Source: Coniosporium tulheliwenetii (Eukaryota > Ascomycota > Dothideomycetes). From it: a DNA stretch of 64,000 nt. The notes beneath the pieces are model-generated. The model was given only the letters and a program-made list of their open reading frames with translations, made no database searches and had not been told where the DNA came from. Positions 1 through 10,970 of the stretch are shown here, in pieces. The position numbers and the translations under genes were made by a program. Each line of letters opens with the position of its first letter. Position 1 is the stretch's first letter. The stretch is taken from positions 186,001 to 250,000 of the forward strand of contig JAPDRP010000028.1 of assembly GCA_030247845.1 (NCBI GenBank). The letters are read 5' to 3'.

Positions 1-2745
1 TCCAAGCTCGACGTCATCGCCGCCTTTAACAAGCTCCGCATGGCTAAGGGGGACGAATGGCTTACTGCGTTCCGCACCAGATATGGCCTATACGAATACC
101 TAGTCATGCCCTTTGGACTATCCAATGCGCCAGCCTCGTTTCAGCACTACATTAACGACGTCTTGCGGGACTTCCTTGACGTGTTCTGTACCGCCTACAT
201 CGACGACATCCTCATCTACAGCAAAACGCTTAAGGAGCACAGACAACACGTCCGCCAGGTCCTCCAGAGATTGCGAGAAGCTGGCCTGCAGCTCGACATT
301 GAAAAGTGCGAGTTCCATGTCCAGGAAGTCAAATACCTCGGGCTCATCATCTCCACTGACGGTATCAAAATGGACCCAGCGAAGGTCGACACAGTCAAGA
401 CCTGGCCTACGCCGTCCAATGTTAAGGATGTACAGAGCTTCCTCGGGTTTGCCAACTTCTACCGGCGTTTCATCCAGAACTTCTCCAAAATCGCAGGCCC
501 GCTGACGCAGCTTACTAAGAAGGACACTCCCTTTACCTGGACCAAGGAGTGCCAATCGTCTTTCGAGCTGCTTAAAGCTGCCTTCACCCAAGCACCAGTT
601 CTGCAGCACTTCGATTGGACCAAACAAGTCACGGTTGAAACAGATGCTTCGGACTTTGTTACCGCCGGCGTCCTCCAGCAAGAAGACAATGACGGCAGAT
701 TACGCCCGGTTGCCTACTTCTCGACCAAGATGTCCCCCGCAGAGTGCAACTATGAAATCTACGATAAGGAACTCCTTGCCATCATCCGGGCCTTTGAGGA
801 ATGGCGCCCCGAGCTGGAAGGCACCGAGGAACCCGTGCGAGTCATCTCCGATCATAAGAACCTCGAATGGTTCATGACCACCAGGTCGTTGAGCCGCAGA
901 CAAGCGCGCTGGAGCGAGTTCCTTTCCCGGTTCAACTTTAAAATCGTCTACCGTCCAGGCACTTTCAACGCTCGTGCCGACGCTCTCACACGTCGATCAG
1001 GAGATCTTCCTAAAGAAGGAGGGGATGACCCAAGGAGGACTCAACAGTGGCAGACAGTGCTCAAGCCGAGCAACATCGAACGGCCACCCATCCATCTTGA
1101 TGCCAACAGCCTGGAGCCTGAGGATAGAGAGATGAGCCCTACCGCCTCAAGCACTACATCGGAAGACGGTCCTGTTTCCTTGGACGAAGCCATAAACGCT
1201 GCCTACCGCGAAGACGAACTTGCTCAAGAAGTCCTTACTAAGCTCCGTACCGGCATTCGCACACAGAAAGGATTCCCTCTCTCCGAATGTTCGATTGTTA
1301 ACGACCGTATCCGGTACCGTGACCGCTTGTTTGTGCCAGATGCACAAGGACTCCGCTTGCGCATCATCCGGGAAGCTCACGATCCTCCTGCTGCCGGCCA
1401 CCCAGGACGTCACAAAACCTACGACTTGGTTGCAAGATACTACTGGTGGCCTGGTATGGTTGATGATATCCGACGTTTTGCCCGCAACTGCCACACTTGC
1501 TCGCGGAGCAAGGTCTCTCGAGATAAGTACCACGGCTTGCTCAAACCCTTATCCGTACCCGAACGCCGTTGGGCACACATCTCCCTGGACTTTGTTGTGG
1601 ACCTCCCGCCAAGCAGGGATGCCGAGGGCAGAACCTACCGAAATATCCTCGTGGTTGTGGACCGCCTCACCAAGATGCGGCATCTGATACCATGCGAGCT
1701 GATGACTAAGGAAGAAACGGCTCGCTTGTTTTATCAGCATGTATGGAAACATCATGGCTTACCAACCAGCATCATATCGGACCGAGGCACGCAATTTGTG
1801 ACGCATTTCTGGGATGAGCTCTGCCGCCAACTAGGTATCAAGTCGGCTCTGTCCACTGCTTACCACCCCGAGACGGACGGCCAGACCGAGAACGCCAACG
1901 CTGTGCTCGAGCAGTACCTTCGAGCGTACGTCTCGTATCTCCAAGACGATTGGGTATCTTGGCTTCCTTCCGCCGAGTTCGCTGCAAATAACCATGTTTC
2001 AGAAAGCACACAGTGGTCACCGTTCCTGGCTAACTATGGCCAGCACCCTCGTATGGGGATGGAACCCCAGGAAGCACTGGAACAGCCGGAAGGTTCCCTT
2101 GCGCGGCTGGACCGTGAAGTCGCAGACCAGTTCGTTGAGAAGATGAACGCAATCAACACGGAACTCCAGCAGCAGATGCGCCTGGCCCAAGCAACATACG
2201 AAGAGTTCGCCAACCGCCACCGTCAACCGGCGCCGGCCTACCAGGTGAATGATCAAGTATGGCTAGACACAAGGAACCTCCCAATCGGCGGCCGCCCAAG
2301 CAGGAAGCTCTCCGCAAAATACCAAGGTCCGTACAAGATCCTTAAGGTGGTCAGTCCTCATGCCTACCGCCTTGCCATACCTGATAACTGGGGCGTTCAC
2401 GACGTCTTCCATACCAGTCTACTACGACCTTCCGCCAATGATCCCCTACCAGGCCAGGCTCCTCCTGTTCCTTTTTCTCGACCAGGACCATCCGGTGAAG
2501 ACGAGTATGTAGTAGATGCAGTTTGGGATTCCAGGACGGTACGCGGAGTTATTCACTTATTGGTGAAATGGGAAGGCTACGAGGAACCGACATGGGAACC
2601 CCTAGAGGTTGTTGACACCGCTACTGACGCCATCAACGCCTTCTACAAGAGATATCCGCATAAGCCAGGCCGGGCCGTCTGGGAAGCTTGTCAGGATTAT
2701 CGACAATTGGAGGAGGGAAGCACTTACGAGTCTGATTCAGGCTAG
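1..2745 (+). CDS. Ty3/gypsy Pol polyprotein with C-terminal chromodomain (5' truncated by window)
   Basis: Retroelement polyprotein that copies element RNA and integrates the cDNA. The frame is open from base 1. Counting from the methionine at 40, the reverse transcriptase shows LVMPFGL at residues 21-27 and the catalytic YIDD at 53-56. RNase H follows, with TDASDF near 200. The integrase has an HHCC zinc-binding region (about 440-495) and a DD35E core with DFVVDLP, SDRGTQF and HPETDGQTEN (about 515-640). A chromodomain (VKWEGYEEPTWEP) lies around residues 820-880 and classes it as a chromovirus; such domains steer insertion to marked chromatin. The stop is TAG at 2743-2745. No frameshift or stop is seen, so this part could be functional. 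Confidence 0.93.
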   Translation, partial: SKLDVIAAFNKLRMAKGDEWLTAFRTRYGLYEYLVMPFGLSNAPASFQHYINDVLRDFLDVFCTAYIDDILIYSKTLKEHRQHVRQVLQRLREAGLQLDIEKCEFHVQEVKYLGLIISTDGIKMDPAKVDTVKTWPTPSNVKDVQSFLGFANFYRRFIQNFSKIAGPLTQLTKKDTPFTWTKECQSSFELLKAAFTQAPVLQHFDWTKQVTVETDASDFVTAGVLQQEDNDGRLRPVAYFSTKMSPAECNYEIYDKELLAIIRAFEEWRPELEGTEEPVRVISDHKNLEWFMTTRSLSRRQARWSEFLSRFNFKIVYRPGTFNARADALTRRSGDLPKEGGDDPRRTQQWQTVLKPSNIERPPIHLDANSLEPEDREMSPTASSTTSEDGPVSLDEAINAAYREDELAQEVLTKLRTGIRTQKGFPLSECSIVNDRIRYRDRLFVPDAQGLRLRIIREAHDPPAAGHPGRHKTYDLVARYYWWPGMVDDIRRFARNCHTCSRSKVSRDKYHGLLKPLSVPERRWAHISLDFVVDLPPSRDAEGRTYRNILVVVDRLTKMRHLIPCELMTKEETARLFYQHVWKHHGLPTSIISDRGTQFVTHFWDELCRQLGIKSALSTAYHPETDGQTENANAVLEQYLRAYVSYLQDDWVSWLPSAEFAANNHVSESTQWSPFLANYGQHPRMGMEPQEALEQPEGSLARLDREVADQFVEKMNAINTELQQQMRLAQATYEEFANRHRQPAPAYQVNDQVWLDTRNLPIGGRPSRKLSAKYQGPYKILKVVSPHAYRLAIPDNWGVHDVFHTSLLRPSANDPLPGQAPPVPFSRPGPSGEDEYVVDAVWDSRTVRGVIHLLVKWEGYEEPTWEPLEVVDTATDAINAFYKRYPHKPGRAVWEACQDYRQLEEGSTYESDSG

Positions 2746-2784
2746 AGGCCTTGTAGGAACTGCGGCCTCCAGAGGAGGAGCTGC

Positions 2785-2955
2785 TGTCACGGTTTGGTGC
2801 TTATTGTTGAGAGGAAGGTTGTCCCGGAGCCACGTGACGCTCCATCAGAGCCTATCCTCCGCGCCCGTTTTACCCACTTCCGCTCCTTGTGCCTCGTTCT
2901 GTAGCTTGTATGATAATCAATCAAACCCTGTTCCAAGCCTTGCCTAACCTTGACA
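2785..2955 (+). repeat. Candidate 3' LTR, 171 bp
   Basis: The segment begins TGTCACGG and ends CCTTGACA, giving the TG...CA ends of an LTR within 5-bp inverted repeats TGTCA/TGACA. It lies 40 bp past the pol stop and 4 bp past a purine tract (AGAGGAGGAG, 2771-2780), the standard order. The partner LTR is outside the window, so the boundary is inferred from these motifs. Confidence 0.55.
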
Positions 2956-3835
2956 GAAATAGGTTCTAAACATGTTTTTAGCTAGTTAGAGTTAGTGGTT
3001 AGTAGTTAGATAGTTAGGATAATTAGGGCTAGCTGTTTAGAAAGAAGCATAGAAATCTATTCTAATCAACTGCAATTCTAAATAGTACGAAGCCATGAAA
3101 GAACTCGGGCAAAAAGATGATAGTAGATTGATTGGTAGGATGAGATATATAGAATTGATCAGATAACTAACTGGTTGGTTAGATGACTAGTGCATTGATT
3201 AGATGAGCTTTTAGTATGGTCTAGATGAGTTATACTCTTCTTAAAAGGCTTTCTCTCATGTTATCTAGTATTCTAAATATATTTCAGCCAAGCCTACTGT
3301 TTTAAACTCAGCCATCTCCTTCAATTCTTCAAGCCATCAATGATGTATTGATCTTATCTTGCCATCTTCAGACGATTTTATGCATCACCAAAGTTTATTC
3401 AGATTTTTAATTTTGCTCTAGCTACAACATGCAAAGGGTTTCTTATTAATATTATCTGCAGGTATTGTAAGGATATATAGCAACTTATCCAACACTAGAT
3501 CAATTCGATCCAGATTGTGCCTTTTTGGGTGTTCTGGTGCGGAGGATAAGTTCCATGCTTGTAATAGGTATCTTTTATACATGTTTCTATCTTGAACTTT
3601 CCTAATTAACAGCCTGATAGTTTGCTTTCGTTATTTTTTTGTCGCTTGCATTTGCAAAACTAGAAGGCAATCAGCCAAAAGATCTGCACTTTACATGGAA
3701 ACAATTCTATAGAATAAAGAACTCGAAATTTTTATTTTTTTCCTACAAGTATCTCCGAGCGCTTGAGATGCTTTAAGCGCTCTAAGCGCTTGTGAAAAAC
3801 CAGTCTCAGCCGAGCGGATGAAAGATTTGCTGATG
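2956..3835. other. AT-rich gene-free stretch
   Basis: No coding sequence can be supported. The sequence is AT-rich with many TTAG/GATTGATT-like short repeats (about 2976-3200) and poly-A/T tracts, typical of RIP-degraded repeat sequence next to a retroelement. The TTAG repeats are not a telomeric TTAGGG array. Confidence 0.6.
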
Positions 3836-3982
3836 AAATATCCATGGCTTGCTCGAATGGCGTTTAATTACCTCTTGATACTAGCAATAAGCTTAGAGCC
3901 GGAGTGTATCTTTAGCCTTACGGGCTTAATAGTCACCGACTGCCGCAATCAGCTCCGGTCTGATATTATCCAAGCTGTCTAG
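3836..3982 (+). pseudogene. Remnant of hAT transposase C-terminal dimerisation region
   Basis: One 48-codon frame ending in TAG reads like the conserved C-terminus of hAT transposases: it starts KYPWLARMAF and continues with EPECIFS, TDCRNQL and DIIQAV. The family usually reads PAMSAEPERVFS, SDRRNRL and DIIEA at these points. Changes such as Pro to Leu and Arg to Cys are C-to-T type, consistent with RIP. Nothing upstream could be aligned, so only the tail survives. Confidence 0.65.
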
Positions 3983-5088
3983 TATATTCGTTTATAGAAT
4001 CATCATAGTATTGCGGTGGATTCTATTAGAAGAGAGGATACGGTGGATAGAGCAGCGGTAGGATAGTAGTATGCATGGTAGCTGTAGATTTAATGATTTA
4101 GCAAGCAGTTCGGAACTTAGAAATAGACACTACCATATTAAAACTTATAATACATGTGATTCGCCCCTGCAAAGCTCCGGTAGCACTAAGTTCTAATGAT
4201 TTCGCAGCCTCCGAGGGGCTTATTTAGATAAAGACACCACGCTAAGACTCGTGATCTTCTAACCACTAGTAGATAGCGCGGACATGGGTCATCGAACGAT
4301 CGAACGTCGAACATTCGATGATTCGACTGACTAAGCATCGAACGAATCTCATTCGTTCGATTGAGAACACTGGCTCCTCCCCATCTCCGCAATATACCGT
4401 ATGCAAGCCAAACCAGCACAAACGCCTAATGACTGTAGAACGTGACTACAAGTCATGCATCGCCACTATGCCAAACTCGCCCACTGCATCCAGCGTAAAA
4501 ATCGCAGAGGCTCATCGCAAATACAATCAATCCAACGACCATCTACCACAGGGCTGAAGGCAACAAACACGCAAGATGCGTCCAATTGCAGCCGGCAAAC
4601 CCTGCAGCGAAGAATGGCAGCCTCAAAGGCTTCTACCTTAGCCTCTTGCGTCTCTCGCAGTCTTGACTTGCGCGGACGGTGCTCGAGCGCGCCTGCTGTT
4701 GTGATCCATGGACGATGGCATGAGTGAGAGAGAGAGGATGGGTGAGAAGCGAACGTTGAACACACCGTGCCACCTTCGCCTTGCCGCTTCGGAAGACTAT
4801 AACCAAAGCATCCGTCTGGTCTCGATACTCTACGATAACCGGATATTGGCTCGAGAGCGGCATTCCAACGACGGGTTTTGCGGGCGTCCTGCTGGCAACA
4901 CCTTCTGCAGCCCTGAATTCGGTGTCACACATCCCTCTGATGAGCCTTCGCGCTCTCCCTGCGGCTCTGCAAGAGATGGTACCTAAGGAAGCGCTTCCAA
5001 TCCTCATGAGTTCATTACACTGGCCACCTCTATCACTCTATTATAACTTCCCATCATCACTATCATACAAAGTCATGGCCACGACAAC
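3983..5088. other. Gene-free stretch between degraded repeats and the ABC transporter gene
   Basis: No convincing coding exon. It contains the short inverted repeats at 4289-4361 and the 3' flank of the ABC transporter gene. GC content rises from about 4400 onward, marking the end of the AT-rich repeat zone. Confidence 0.6.
4289..4361. repeat. Cluster of ATCGAACG inverted repeats with an 11-bp perfect hairpin
   Basis: ATCGAACGAAT (4337-4347) and ATTCGTTCGAT (4351-4361) form a perfect 11-bp inverted repeat with a 3-nt loop. CATCGAA (4290-4296) and TTCGATG (4314-4320) form a second, with further CGAACG copies between. It could be the tip of a small inverted-repeat element or a slippage product. 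Confidence 0.6.
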
Positions 5089-8000
5089 TCAGGCATCCAG
5101 AGATTGGGCCACACACATGGCCTGATACCGCCCATTAAGCTGCTGCAACTCCCGGTGAGTACCCCTCTCCACGATCTTCCCGCCCTCCATGACGAGAATC
5201 AGATCCGCATGCTTGATAGTGCTCAACCGATGCGCTATAGCAATAGTAGTCCTCGTCGACGCAGCTTTGTTCAGCGCCTCTTGCACGATCCTCTCGCTCT
5301 GCGTGTCTAGGGCAGACGTAGCCTCGTCAAGCAACAGAATCCTCGGCTTTCTAATCAAGGCTCGGGCAACGGCGATCCGTTGTCGCTGCCCGCCGGAAAA
5401 TTGCAGACCTCGCGAGCCGCAATGTGTGTTTAACCCTTCTGGCAGTGACGAGACGAACTCCAGCGCGTTGGCTTGCTGGCACGCCTCTCGCACTTCCTCC
5501 TCCGAAGGGTCGTAATCAAGCCCCAGCGCAATATTCTGCCGCACCGACCCAAGGTACAAGGGCGCTTCCTGCGGTACCAGGGAAAGATGCTGACGATACA
5601 ACGCAGGTGACATGAATGAGATGTCTTCGTCACTCAACGTAATGCGGCCAGAGGTGGGGTCGTAGAAACGTTCCAGCAGAGAGATGACGGTGCTCTTGCC
5701 GCATCCAGATGCCCCAACGAGTGCGGCGTACGATCCTGGCTCGATCTTCACGGACACATCTCGTAACACCTTCGCAGAGCCTCGCTGCCTGTAAGCGAAC
5801 TCGACCCTGTCAAGTGCGATCGGCGCATCGTCTCCCGGTGGCCCTTTGGTCTTGTTCTCTTCGCTCACACGGATCTTCGGCTGGATGGTTCGGAGCCACA
5901 GCATGTAGTTTGCACCGAACGCTCCCTTTGTGAAGGATGTTGTGTAAGTGAAAAACTGGGCTGCGGCCTGGCCTCCGAAAACGAGCGCGAGAAATATGGT
6001 AAAGAATTGCGTGACCGTGTACTCTCCACTGGCGATCAGACGACATCCATACCAGAAGCCTAGTCCCGTCAGTACAGGGGCTTGGGGTTTCAAGAGGGTG
6101 TGCGCTTTCACTTACCTAGTCCCATGACGAGAAAGTCAGCCGATTGGGAGAAGCTGTAGGGTATCAGTGTGGGAACCTGCGGATAAAGGTTTCGTTAGCA
6201 CCCCTGCGACGGATCTACTCACTTTCGATAAAGGAGACTTACCAGACTCCGGATGACCTGCGCCACGATACTATCCAACAACTGGCTATACTCGCGCAAG
6301 ACAGAATCTTCGAGCGTCAGAGAGCTGACCGTCCTGATGGCACCGACAGCTTCAGATGCCAGGCTGGCACTCTTGGTGAACTGCGTCTCGGTAGAACCCT
6401 CCAGCCGCATGTCAAGGCGCACACGCAGGAATCCGGCGCCCACTATGACGGACAGTCCAGCGAATACCATAACGAGTCCCAGCTTCCAGCCAATCGCAAT
6501 TCCAAGTGCGCTCGTGGACACCACGTTGACGATGACGGTCACAACAAGCCCAATGTTTGCAGACATGAGCTCTTGCACCGCCGACGGGACCGAAGACAAC
6601 TTGGAGGCCAGAGCGTTGGACGAATTTTCAGGATAGTCGAAGAAGTCTTGGTCGCAGGAGACAATACGCTCCAACATCTCTCGCCGATAGCGATGAGTAA
6701 GAACCTGCCCGATGATGTTGGTGATGACGCCGATGGCGAAGTATCCCACGAGATTGGCCAGAGCAATGATGAAGAACATGAGCGAGAATAAATTGGCCTT
6801 TGATCGGGCCTCCTCTTCGTCTCGTATCGTGAATACATTCAGCAAGCGGGCGAAGAGGAGCGCCTGCGCCGGATAGGTCCCACCCACCATCACAAAGGCG
6901 AAGATGAGAGGCGCATACCATTTGTACATGGCCTTGTTCTCCTTCAACATGATGCAAACGCATTTGAACAGCGAATAATGGAGCGTGCCGGCGGTGAGGT
7001 GGTCAGGCTGGCCTTCTTCGAGATCTTTGGACGACACGGCTGGTTGCGTTTCGCGACGTGAAGCAAGCGGCCGGAGCGTACTGTCAGTATGGTCTTCATT
7101 GTCGTGGTGCTCTGGTTGGTCTTTCTGGCTTTCGTCACCGAGATCCTGCGCTCTGACCATGGCTGCGTAGAGGCCGTCTTGCTCGATGAGCTCGGCGTGG
7201 TTGCCTTGCTCTACTACCTCTCCTTCCCTCATCACGGCGATGCTGTCGGCGTTCTTAATTGTTGCAAGCTTATGCGCAATTACCAGGGTGGTCTTGTTCT
7301 TTGACACACGGTTAAGAGCGTCCTGCACGACTCTCTCGGCTCGCGGATCCAGGGCGCTGGTGGCTTCATCGAAGAGCAAGATTTTCGGATCGGAGATGAT
7401 GGACCGAGCAATGGATAGCCTCTGCCGTTGCCCGCCGCTCAGCATACCGGCGCTCTCCCCGAGCTCTGTGTCGTAGCCTTGAGGAAGCTTTTCGATAAAG
7501 CCATGAGCATCTGCAACCTCACACGCCTGTCTAATCAATTGCGCCTGATCTTCACGCGACAGGGTCTTTTGCTCGCCCACCAAGCCTTTCGCTACGTTGT
7601 CGAAAACAGTGCCATCAAAGAGTGTGGACTCTTGTTGGACAAGTCGGACGTTACTCCGGAGCCAGTTCGTATTAAGCTCGGCCACGTCGTGGCCGTCCAA
7701 GAGGATATGTCCGGACGCCGGCTGGTACCAGCGCTCGAGAAGGCCAACAATCGTCGACTTGCCGCATCCACTGGGTCCGACAAGAGCCGTAGTCTTTCCT
7801 GCCGGGACGGATAGGTTCAGTCGACGGAGGACCTTCGCCGTTGGGCGCGCTGGATAAGCAAAAGCTACATCGCGGAATTCGATCTCGCCTGTGCACTTCT
7901 CCGGCCGCATGCCTGCCGAAGCGAGAGGATCGATTTTCGACGGTTTGTCGATGATGGCGAAGAGTTCCACCGCAGCTGAAGAAGCATTCGTTACGGTCGA

Positions 8001-9337
8001 GATAGGTGTCAGGACACTCAGAATCGATGTCGCGCCTAGCGTTACGCTCAGGACGACAGTGAACACCGTACCAACGTCCGGAATTTCACCGCTTGCAAAC
8101 AATCGGTAACCCTCCCAAAAAGCAAGAGCATTGCCTGCAAGAGTCAGGAAGTAGTTATTGGAGAAGAGGACTCCAAAAATGAGAGACTTCTTTTTGCCTT
8201 CCTGGTGTGCGGCCTGGAGGTATTCGTCGTACCATTTGATGACCTTGGGGCCGGCGCCAAATGCATGTATGGTTTTGATCGACCACAGAGCATCTTGTGC
8301 GACTGTCGCAGCACGGGAGTATATTTTCACCTGGACGAGAAGTCAGTGCTCCAAGACCTCATCGCATTTGCGAGCATGGCGAACGTACGATGCGAGCCTC
8401 AATCGGTGCGTCGAACTTGATGACGCCCGCGACGGACACTGCAATGGCCGGAATCACACTCATTGTGATGAGAGCCAACTTCCATTGAACGGTCAGCGCG
8501 ACAATGTAGGCGGAAAAGAACAGCGAAATGCCATTGACAAATGTGTAGAGCTTCTCGGCGATGCCTTGATTGATCCGATTGCCGTCTGTCGGACTCTCGT
8601 GTCAGCAACACCCCAACAGAGGGAGCGAAGGCGATCTTACTCGTTGCAACTTGAGCTGCTGTGGATCCATTGTCGGCTATGTCGAAGTGCGCGATTTCCT
8701 TTCTGACCAGACTGTCGAGGAAAGCCTTCCTCAGAGAGTTCGTCGTGCGGGTTGCCGCGATACACACGCATAGTGTTCCTGCGAATCTGGTGAGGGAGAC
8801 GGCCATTGTGTAAAAAGGTAGAAGGAACCTTACCTATGTAGTTGATGACGCATCGACCCACGAAAAGGTAGACGAAGTAGAGGACCAGTCTGTTGACTTC
8901 GTTCTGGAATGCTTGCGGGTCGCTGTTGCCCATCGAGTAGTTGCTGAATGTCCGAGTCGACGCACCGAATACGAGCGTCATCAACGGCAGCGATGCGCCC
9001 GAAACGATGGCTCCGAAACATGATATGGCGTAGAGAAGACGGTCGAAGCCGTCTGTGTATTTGAAGACTCGCTAGGGTCATCAGTAATGTTGAGCATGTC
9101 ACAGCGGTGATCAGGCGCACTTACAAAATAGACACCAACACCTCCTTTGCTTTCAGATTCTTTCGACGCATCTTCATCCGCGTCATTCGGTTCGTGAGAA
9201 TCATGTTCACCCTTCTCCAGTGATTCTTTGCTCAGAGGTGAGGGCTCTCGCAACGACTCCCCACGCTCCTCCTTGTTGCTTGTTGGGTCGTTGGATGTGG
9301 AATCGCGTGCTGCCAGAGTTTTCTTGGAGTCAGGCAT
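5089..9337 (-). CDS. Full-length ABC multidrug exporter, ABCB/MDR type
   Basis: Plasma-membrane ATP-driven exporter, probably of the cluster product or other toxic lipophiles. Seven exons splice cleanly: 9337-9125, 9071-8834, 8778-8641, 8585-8389, 8330-6243, 6176-6116 and 6059-5089. They give 1301 residues, the usual size for P-glycoprotein-like TMD-NBD-TMD-NBD proteins. NBD1 has Walker A GPSGCGKST (about 447), signature LSGGQRQR (about 549) and Walker B ILLFDEATSALD. NBD2 has GASGCGKST (about 1094), FSGGQRQR (about 1199) and ILLLDEATSALD. The acidic, charged N-terminus precedes the first membrane block. All catalytic motifs are intact, with no stop or frameshift. Introns are 53-66 nt. It forms the left edge of the cluster; self-protection is an inference. 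Confidence 0.95.
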
Positions 9338-9723
9338 ATTGATCAGCCTTCTGCGTCACAGGCGTCGAGGAAGACCATCGAATTGAGTCGCAGCGCAGCA
9401 CTGGAATGAAACACAGTCAAGTGCGACTGCACGGCGAGTTGTTTTGTTTGAACGCTCTCGGGTTCCGGTCGGCATGCGCAGATTTCTTGGCACACCTCAC
9501 CACTTCAAGGCGACTTCCCCTTGGATCTCTTTCTACATTACCATCAACGCCATACGCATGCAATGACCTATCTTGAACGTATGGCTATGACAGCATGATG
9601 GCGCTTCGTTACAATCAACAATTAGAGAATTCGGCTGATAGTACCAATTAAACCCCTCTCGGCACATTTCTATGCGGGTGTATCTGCTACGGAGCATTGA
9701 GGAAATAACCCGTCGAACTCGCA
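9338..9723. promoter_or_regulatory. Promoter of the ABC transporter and 3' flank of the next gene
   Basis: No coding exon. It must hold the ABC transporter promoter (gene reads leftward) and the terminator of the oxidoreductase gene that ends at 9724. No clear TATA box or palindromic CGG-N6-CCG site was seen. Confidence 0.5.
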
Positions 9724-10530
9724 TCAACCACAGACACCTCCGGCGTCTCGCGCAGGTCCGGCACCGGTTGGCAGATGCGCATGCAGCCATGGAAAGTAGA
9801 ATCGCAAGAGGCCCAGAACAATGCACCTGGGCGTACCAGCCGGGAATCTCGCCTTGCCGTTGGCGTTCACCACGCCAACATTCTTGTTATTCCACTCGCC
9901 TTTGCCGGAGTCCGCCACCTCCACCATGCCCGCAGCAATATCGGCATACGAGACAAATGACTCCTCCTCGTCCAAGGTGAGCCGGTGGCCTCTCTGGACA
10001 TCCACCGACAATCCTCCGGGCTTGATGTAGACGCAAGGCGCCCAATCTTCGTGCTGGCGCAGGAATGCTTCAGCTAACTCGAGATCGTGGTACACGTGCC
10101 AAGCAGACCGTCTGACGATAGCGTTCACCCATGGGCTCTTGCGACTGATCCACGGGTCAATGGTGGCGGACGAAAGAAGGACCAGCCTTGGTATCGCATA
10201 TTCCTTTTCGGACTTTTTCCTCTCCAGTGCTGCGATCACAGTGCGCGCCAGATCCTGGCTAATATGACAGCCTGGTATGTTGTCGTTGGTACTGGCCACC
10301 AGAAAAGCTGCACGGGAGCCTTCTAAAGCCTTTGCGAACAGATCAACGTCGGTGATGCTTCCAGTAAAGACCTCGACTCGTGGGTTGTTGCGGGCAGCAG
10401 GGACTAAGCGTACGAGCTTGTCCTGATTACGACAGTAGACTTTGATCCGGGCATCTGTCGTCTCAAGCAGAAGGTTGAGGAGGGCAGTGCCTCCGTTTCC
10501 CGTTGCTCCAAGGATCGTGTATGAAGCCAT
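9724..10530 (-). CDS. NmrA-like / AflX-type NAD(P)-binding oxidoreductase
   Basis: Single-exon gene, 268 residues from the methionine at 10530 (MASYTILGATGNGG). The GATGNGG motif at the very N-terminus is the Rossmann dinucleotide-binding loop of atypical short-chain dehydrogenases; 5' in-frame codons back to 10665 exist but would push this motif inward. There is no classical YxxxK pair, as in NmrA/AflX (OrdB) relatives that act in aflatoxin and emodin-type clusters on ring-opening or hydroquinone oxidation steps. It resembles the protein at 25528-26404 in length and order of blocks, so the cluster has two paralogues. It is transcribed away from the reductase at 10971 across a 440-bp shared promoter. 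The last 15 residues (after LHAHLP) fit the family poorly. Confidence 0.8.
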   Translation of the reverse strand: MASYTILGATGNGGTALLNLLLETTDARIKVYCRNQDKLVRLVPAARNNPRVEVFTGSITDVDLFAKALEGSRAAFLVASTNDNIPGCHISQDLARTVIAALERKKSEKEYAIPRLVLLSSATIDPWISRKSPWVNAIVRRSAWHVYHDLELAEAFLRQHEDWAPCVYIKPGGLSVDVQRGHRLTLDEEESFVSYADIAAGMVEVADSGKGEWNNKNVGVVNANGKARFPAGTPRCIVLGLLRFYFPWLHAHLPTGAGPARDAGGVCG

Positions 10531-10970
10531 CTCGCCCTCCACTAACGTTCGTGCAGGTGACCGACGCGCGCGATCAAGTGATTGTATGCCCGGCTTTCGC
10601 AGATTTGAGTACAAGTGCGGCTCTCTACTGAACAGTCCGGTTTGGGTGTATGGGTTATAGGACATATGGATCTATCCGAAAACCCGAACAACAACCCGCT
10701 GCCGGGTATGAACGCCTCTACTCCATCCGGAATCCACCGACTCGGTCTACGCCGTGCTTCCTTTCGCAGGTCACACATCTTGACGATGAATGTTAGGACG
10801 ACCGTCCACGACGTCGCTTCGGCCTAAACCAGCAGGCTGATGGGCCATTCCAAGCGCATCTTATATCATCTCTCGCCTGCTTGCAATACCTGCAGCATCG
10901 CTTACATCGCAGATCCTACCGCTCTTCATCCCGTTGCTTCACGAGATCATACACACCCACCTACGACACC
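10531..10970. promoter_or_regulatory. Bidirectional promoter with a CGG-N6-CCG palindrome
   Basis: 440 bp between two divergent cluster genes. CGG-AATCCA-CCG at 10728-10739 is an inverted CGG pair, the type of site bound by dimeric Zn2Cys6 factors such as the one encoded at 13716-16136. The site is 232 bp from the right-hand start and 198 bp from the left-hand start. Function is inferred from motif and position only. Confidence 0.4.

Larger units (their letters stand above)
1..2955 (+). mobile_element. 3' part of a Ty3/gypsy LTR retrotransposon (chromovirus)
   Basis: The window opens inside the polyprotein of an LTR retrotransposon and contains its 3' end: reverse transcriptase, RNase H, integrase and chromodomain, then a purine-rich stretch at 2771-2780 that could be the polypurine tract, then a candidate 171-bp LTR starting TGTCA and ending TGACA. 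Gag, protease and the 5' LTR lie outside. The single long frame has no stops, so this copy is young or escaped RIP, unlike the degraded sequence downstream. Confidence 0.88.

Noticed and set aside
118..681. Antisense open frames inside the retroelement pol gene
   Set aside because: They mirror the codon bias of the sense frame and have no protein features of their own.
2976..3230. TTAG-rich tract as a possible telomere or subtelomere
   Set aside because: The units are irregular and TTAGGG occurs only singly; genes continue on both sides.
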